Source: an uncultured Desulfovibrio sp. (GTDB lineage Bacteria > Desulfobacterota > Desulfovibrionia > Desulfovibrionales > Desulfovibrionaceae). Taken from it: a stretch of DNA of 6,764 nucleotides. Under the pieces are notes generated by a model. The model worked only from the letters and a program-made list of their open reading frames with translations, did not search any database and was not told the origin of the DNA. Positions 4,734 to 6,764 of this stretch are shown one piece after another (position 1 is the first letter of the stretch; each line of letters opens with the position of its first letter). The position numbers were made by a program, and so were the translations under genes. Location of the stretch: NCBI GenBank assembly GCA_900550745.1, contig URTO01000108.1, positions 1-6,764 of the forward strand, in the 5' to 3' direction.

Positions 4734-6728
4734 ATGCGTTCCCGTAAAGAACTTGCCGATGCCGTTCGTATCCTTTCCATGGACGCCGTAGACAAGGCCA
4801 AGTCCGGCCACCCCGGCGCGCCCATGGGCATGGCCGACATGGCGGAAGCCCTGTGGCGCGGCGTGTTGCGCCATAACCCCGCCAATCCCCAGTGGGTCAA
4901 CCGTGACCGGTTCGTCCTGTCCAACGGCCATGCCTCCATGCTGCTCTACAGCGTGCTGCATCTCACCGGCTATGACCTGAGCATGGACGATATCAAGAAT
5001 TTCCGTCAGCTCGGCTCCCGCACGCCCGGCCACCCCGAAAAGGGCGTGACCCCCGGTGTGGAAACCACCACCGGGCCGCTCGGACAGGGCTTTGCCACCG
5101 CCGTGGGCATGGCTGTGGCTGAAAAACTGCTCGCCGCCGAGTTCAACCGCGACGGCTTCCCCATTGTCGATCACCACACATACGTGTTCCTCGGCGACGG
5201 CTGCCTCATGGAAGGGCTGTCGCAGGAGGCCTGTTCCCTCGCCGGGACTCTCGGCCTCGGCAAGCTCATCGTCATGTATGACGACAACGGCATTTCCATC
5301 GACGGCGACGTACGCCAGTGGTTCGGCGACGATACGCCCGCCCGTTTTGAAGCGTGCGGCTGGCACGTCATTTCCGGCGTGGACGGCCATGATGCCGCCA
5401 TGCTCGACGCGGCGCTGGTTCTCGCCCGCAAGGAAACCGAGCGTCCGACCCTGATTTGCTGCAAGACGACCATCGGCTACGGTTCCCCCAAGAAGGGCGG
5501 GACGGCATCAAGCCACGGCTCGCCGATGGGTGCGGAAGAAAACGCCGCCGTGCGTGCCGCGCTCGGCTGGAAGGATGAACCCTTCGTCATGCCGCAGGAC
5601 ATCAAGGATGCGTGGGATGCCCGCGAGCGCGGTGCGGCGCTTGAAGGCGAGTGGAAGGCCCTGTTCGCCGCCTACGCAAAAGCCTACCCCGATCTTGCCG
5701 CCGAATTTGAACGCCGGATGAGCGGCGCGCTGCCCGCCGACTGGGAAAGCGTCTCTTCCGCCGCCATCGCCCGTTTTGACGCGGACAAGCCGAAGGTCGC
5801 CACCCGTATCGCCAACCGCGACGTCCTGAACGCCATCGCTCCACATCTGCCGGAACTGTTCGGCGGTTCCGCCGACCTGACCGGTTCCGTGGGTACGTGG
5901 CACGAAAAGGCTTCCCGCATCGGCCGCGACGACTGGAACGGCAACTATCTGTCCTACGGCGTGCGGGAATTCGTCATGGGCACGGTCATGAACGGCCTTG
6001 CGCTGCACGGCGGGTTCATCCCCTACGGCGGCACGTTCCTTGTGTTCTCCGATTATGCCAGAAACGCCATCCGCTTGTCCGCGCTCATGAAGCAGCGCCT
6101 CGTCTGGGTATTGACGCATGATTCCATCGGCGTCGGGGAAGACGGCCCCACGCACCAGCCCATCGAGCATGTGAGCAGCCTGCGCCTCATTCCCGATCTG
6201 TTCGTGTGGCGTCCCTGCGATGCGGTGGAAACCGCCGTGGCGTGGAAGGTGGCCCTTGAGTCCGCCGAACCGTCCTGCATGGTGCTGACCCGTCAGGGCC
6301 TGACGCCCCAGACCCGCACGGCGGAACAGCTTGAAGCCGTGAAGCGCGGCGCATATATCCTCAAGGACTGCGAAGGCACGCCCGATGTCATCCTTATCGC
6401 CACGGGTTCCGAGGTGCAGCTTGCCGTTTCCGCCGCCGAAGCGCTGGCCGGGAAGGGCCGCAAGGCGCGTGTGGTTTCCATGCCCTGCGCCGAGCTTTTT
6501 GACGCCCAGCCCGCCGAGTACAAGGAAAACGTGCTGCCCCGCGCCGTGCGTGCGCGCGTGGCGGTCGAAGCGGCCTCCGTGGACGGCTGGTGGAAGTATG
6601 TGGGGCTCGACGGCGCTGTGGTCGGCATGTCCGGCTTTGGCGAGTCCGCTCCCGGCGATGTGTTGTTCAAGCACTTCGGGTTCACCGTCGGGCATGTCGT
6701 TGACGTTGCCGAAGGCTTGTTGAACTAG
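4734..6728 (+). CDS. tkt: Transketolase
   Basis: Thiamine diphosphate-dependent homodimeric enzyme that moves two-carbon ketol units between sugar phosphates (xylulose 5-phosphate to ribose 5-phosphate or erythrose 4-phosphate). At 664 residues it is the full bacterial length and closely follows E. coli TktA. The pyrophosphate domain (about 1-320) has SGHPGAPMG (24-32) with His26, SNGHAS (63-68) with His66, PGHPE (98-102), GPLGQG (114-119), and the cofactor motif from GDG (154-156) to DDNG (183-186), with Asp155 and Asn185 as metal ligands and His261 in the substrate channel. The pyrimidine domain (about 355-525) has GVREFVMG (409-416) with catalytic Glu412, and GVGEDGPTHQPIEH (466-479) with Asp470 and His474. 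Arg358, Ser385 and Arg520 correspond to sugar-phosphate contacts. The C-terminal domain runs from about 540 and includes ATGSEVQLA (556-564) and GFGESAP (634-640). It is immediately downstream of rpe, the enzyme that makes its substrate. No missing residue or disruption was seen. Confidence 0.99.
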   Translation: MRSRKELADAVRILSMDAVDKAKSGHPGAPMGMADMAEALWRGVLRHNPANPQWVNRDRFVLSNGHASMLLYSVLHLTGYDLSMDDIKNFRQLGSRTPGHPEKGVTPGVETTTGPLGQGFATAVGMAVAEKLLAAEFNRDGFPIVDHHTYVFLGDGCLMEGLSQEACSLAGTLGLGKLIVMYDDNGISIDGDVRQWFGDDTPARFEACGWHVISGVDGHDAAMLDAALVLARKETERPTLICCKTTIGYGSPKKGGTASSHGSPMGAEENAAVRAALGWKDEPFVMPQDIKDAWDARERGAALEGEWKALFAAYAKAYPDLAAEFERRMSGALPADWESVSSAAIARFDADKPKVATRIANRDVLNAIAPHLPELFGGSADLTGSVGTWHEKASRIGRDDWNGNYLSYGVREFVMGTVMNGLALHGGFIPYGGTFLVFSDYARNAIRLSALMKQRLVWVLTHDSIGVGEDGPTHQPIEHVSSLRLIPDLFVWRPCDAVETAVAWKVALESAEPSCMVLTRQGLTPQTRTAEQLEAVKRGAYILKDCEGTPDVILIATGSEVQLAVSAAEALAGKGRKARVVSMPCAELFDAQPAEYKENVLPRAVRARVAVEAASVDGWWKYVGLDGAVVGMSGFGESAPGDVLFKHFGFTVGHVVDVAEGLLN

Positions 6729-6764
6729 GGAACGGCTGGGGGAGGGGAGAGGAAACCCTTCTGG
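6729..6764 (+). other. Non-coding tail after tkt with a possible small hairpin
   Basis: A purine-rich stretch follows the tkt stop. GGAGGG (6741-6746) can pair with CCCTTC (6756-6761), including one G-T pair, around a 9-base loop. The window ends 3 bases later, so whether a T run follows and makes this a terminator cannot be seen. The purine run could instead be the ribosome binding site of a further gene. Confidence 0.25.

Noticed and set aside
5508..6695. A 395-codon open frame on the - strand inside tkt
   Set aside because: Same cause: it is a shadow of the transketolase frame, with no family-like motifs and skewed composition.
6735..6755. G-rich run after tkt as a possible G-quadruplex
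   Set aside because: Only two runs of three or more G are present (GGGGG and GGGG), too few for a stable quadruplex within the window.

Overview
The window is a single co-directional (+ strand) block of housekeeping genes with GC-rich, uniform codon use: pheS (5' end lost), pheT, a small MerR-family regulator, rpe and tkt, with short gaps after pheT. The gene order pheS-pheT-merR-rpe-tkt, the overall composition and a cysteine-rich PheS suggest a sulfate reducer or relative in the Desulfovibrionales (Desulfovibrio or Bilophila type). This placement is inferred from memory of gene order and protein style, not from a search.

Layout. Positions 1 to about 65 are AT-rich, full of stops, and unlike the rest. 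PheS homology starts abruptly at about 66-69, so the first ~20 residues of PheS are missing and the natural start is not in the window. pheS ends at 1037. An unusually long 173-base gap follows, containing several inverted repeats, one of which abuts the pheT ribosome binding site. pheT (1211-3610) is full length. After 77 bases comes a 116-residue MerR-type protein (3688-4038), then rpe (4045-4716) 6 bases later, then tkt (4734-6728) 17 bases later. The last 36 bases are non-coding and hold only a possible small hairpin.

How the genes work together. PheS and PheT are the alpha and beta subunits of the (alpha beta)2 phenylalanyl-tRNA synthetase. Rpe and Tkt catalyse consecutive steps of the non-oxidative pentose phosphate pathway, interconverting pentose, triose and hexose phosphates. 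The MerR-like protein lies between the two pairs and belongs to a lineage often found just downstream of pheST in Proteobacteria. Its target cannot be read from the sequence. Spacing suggests merR-rpe-tkt are cotranscribed, probably with pheT.

I found no mobile element, CRISPR array, tRNA, rRNA or new defence-like system. The signals most worth checking are the sharp break at the 5' end of pheS, the structured pheS-pheT gap, and the hairpin over the merR ribosome binding site.
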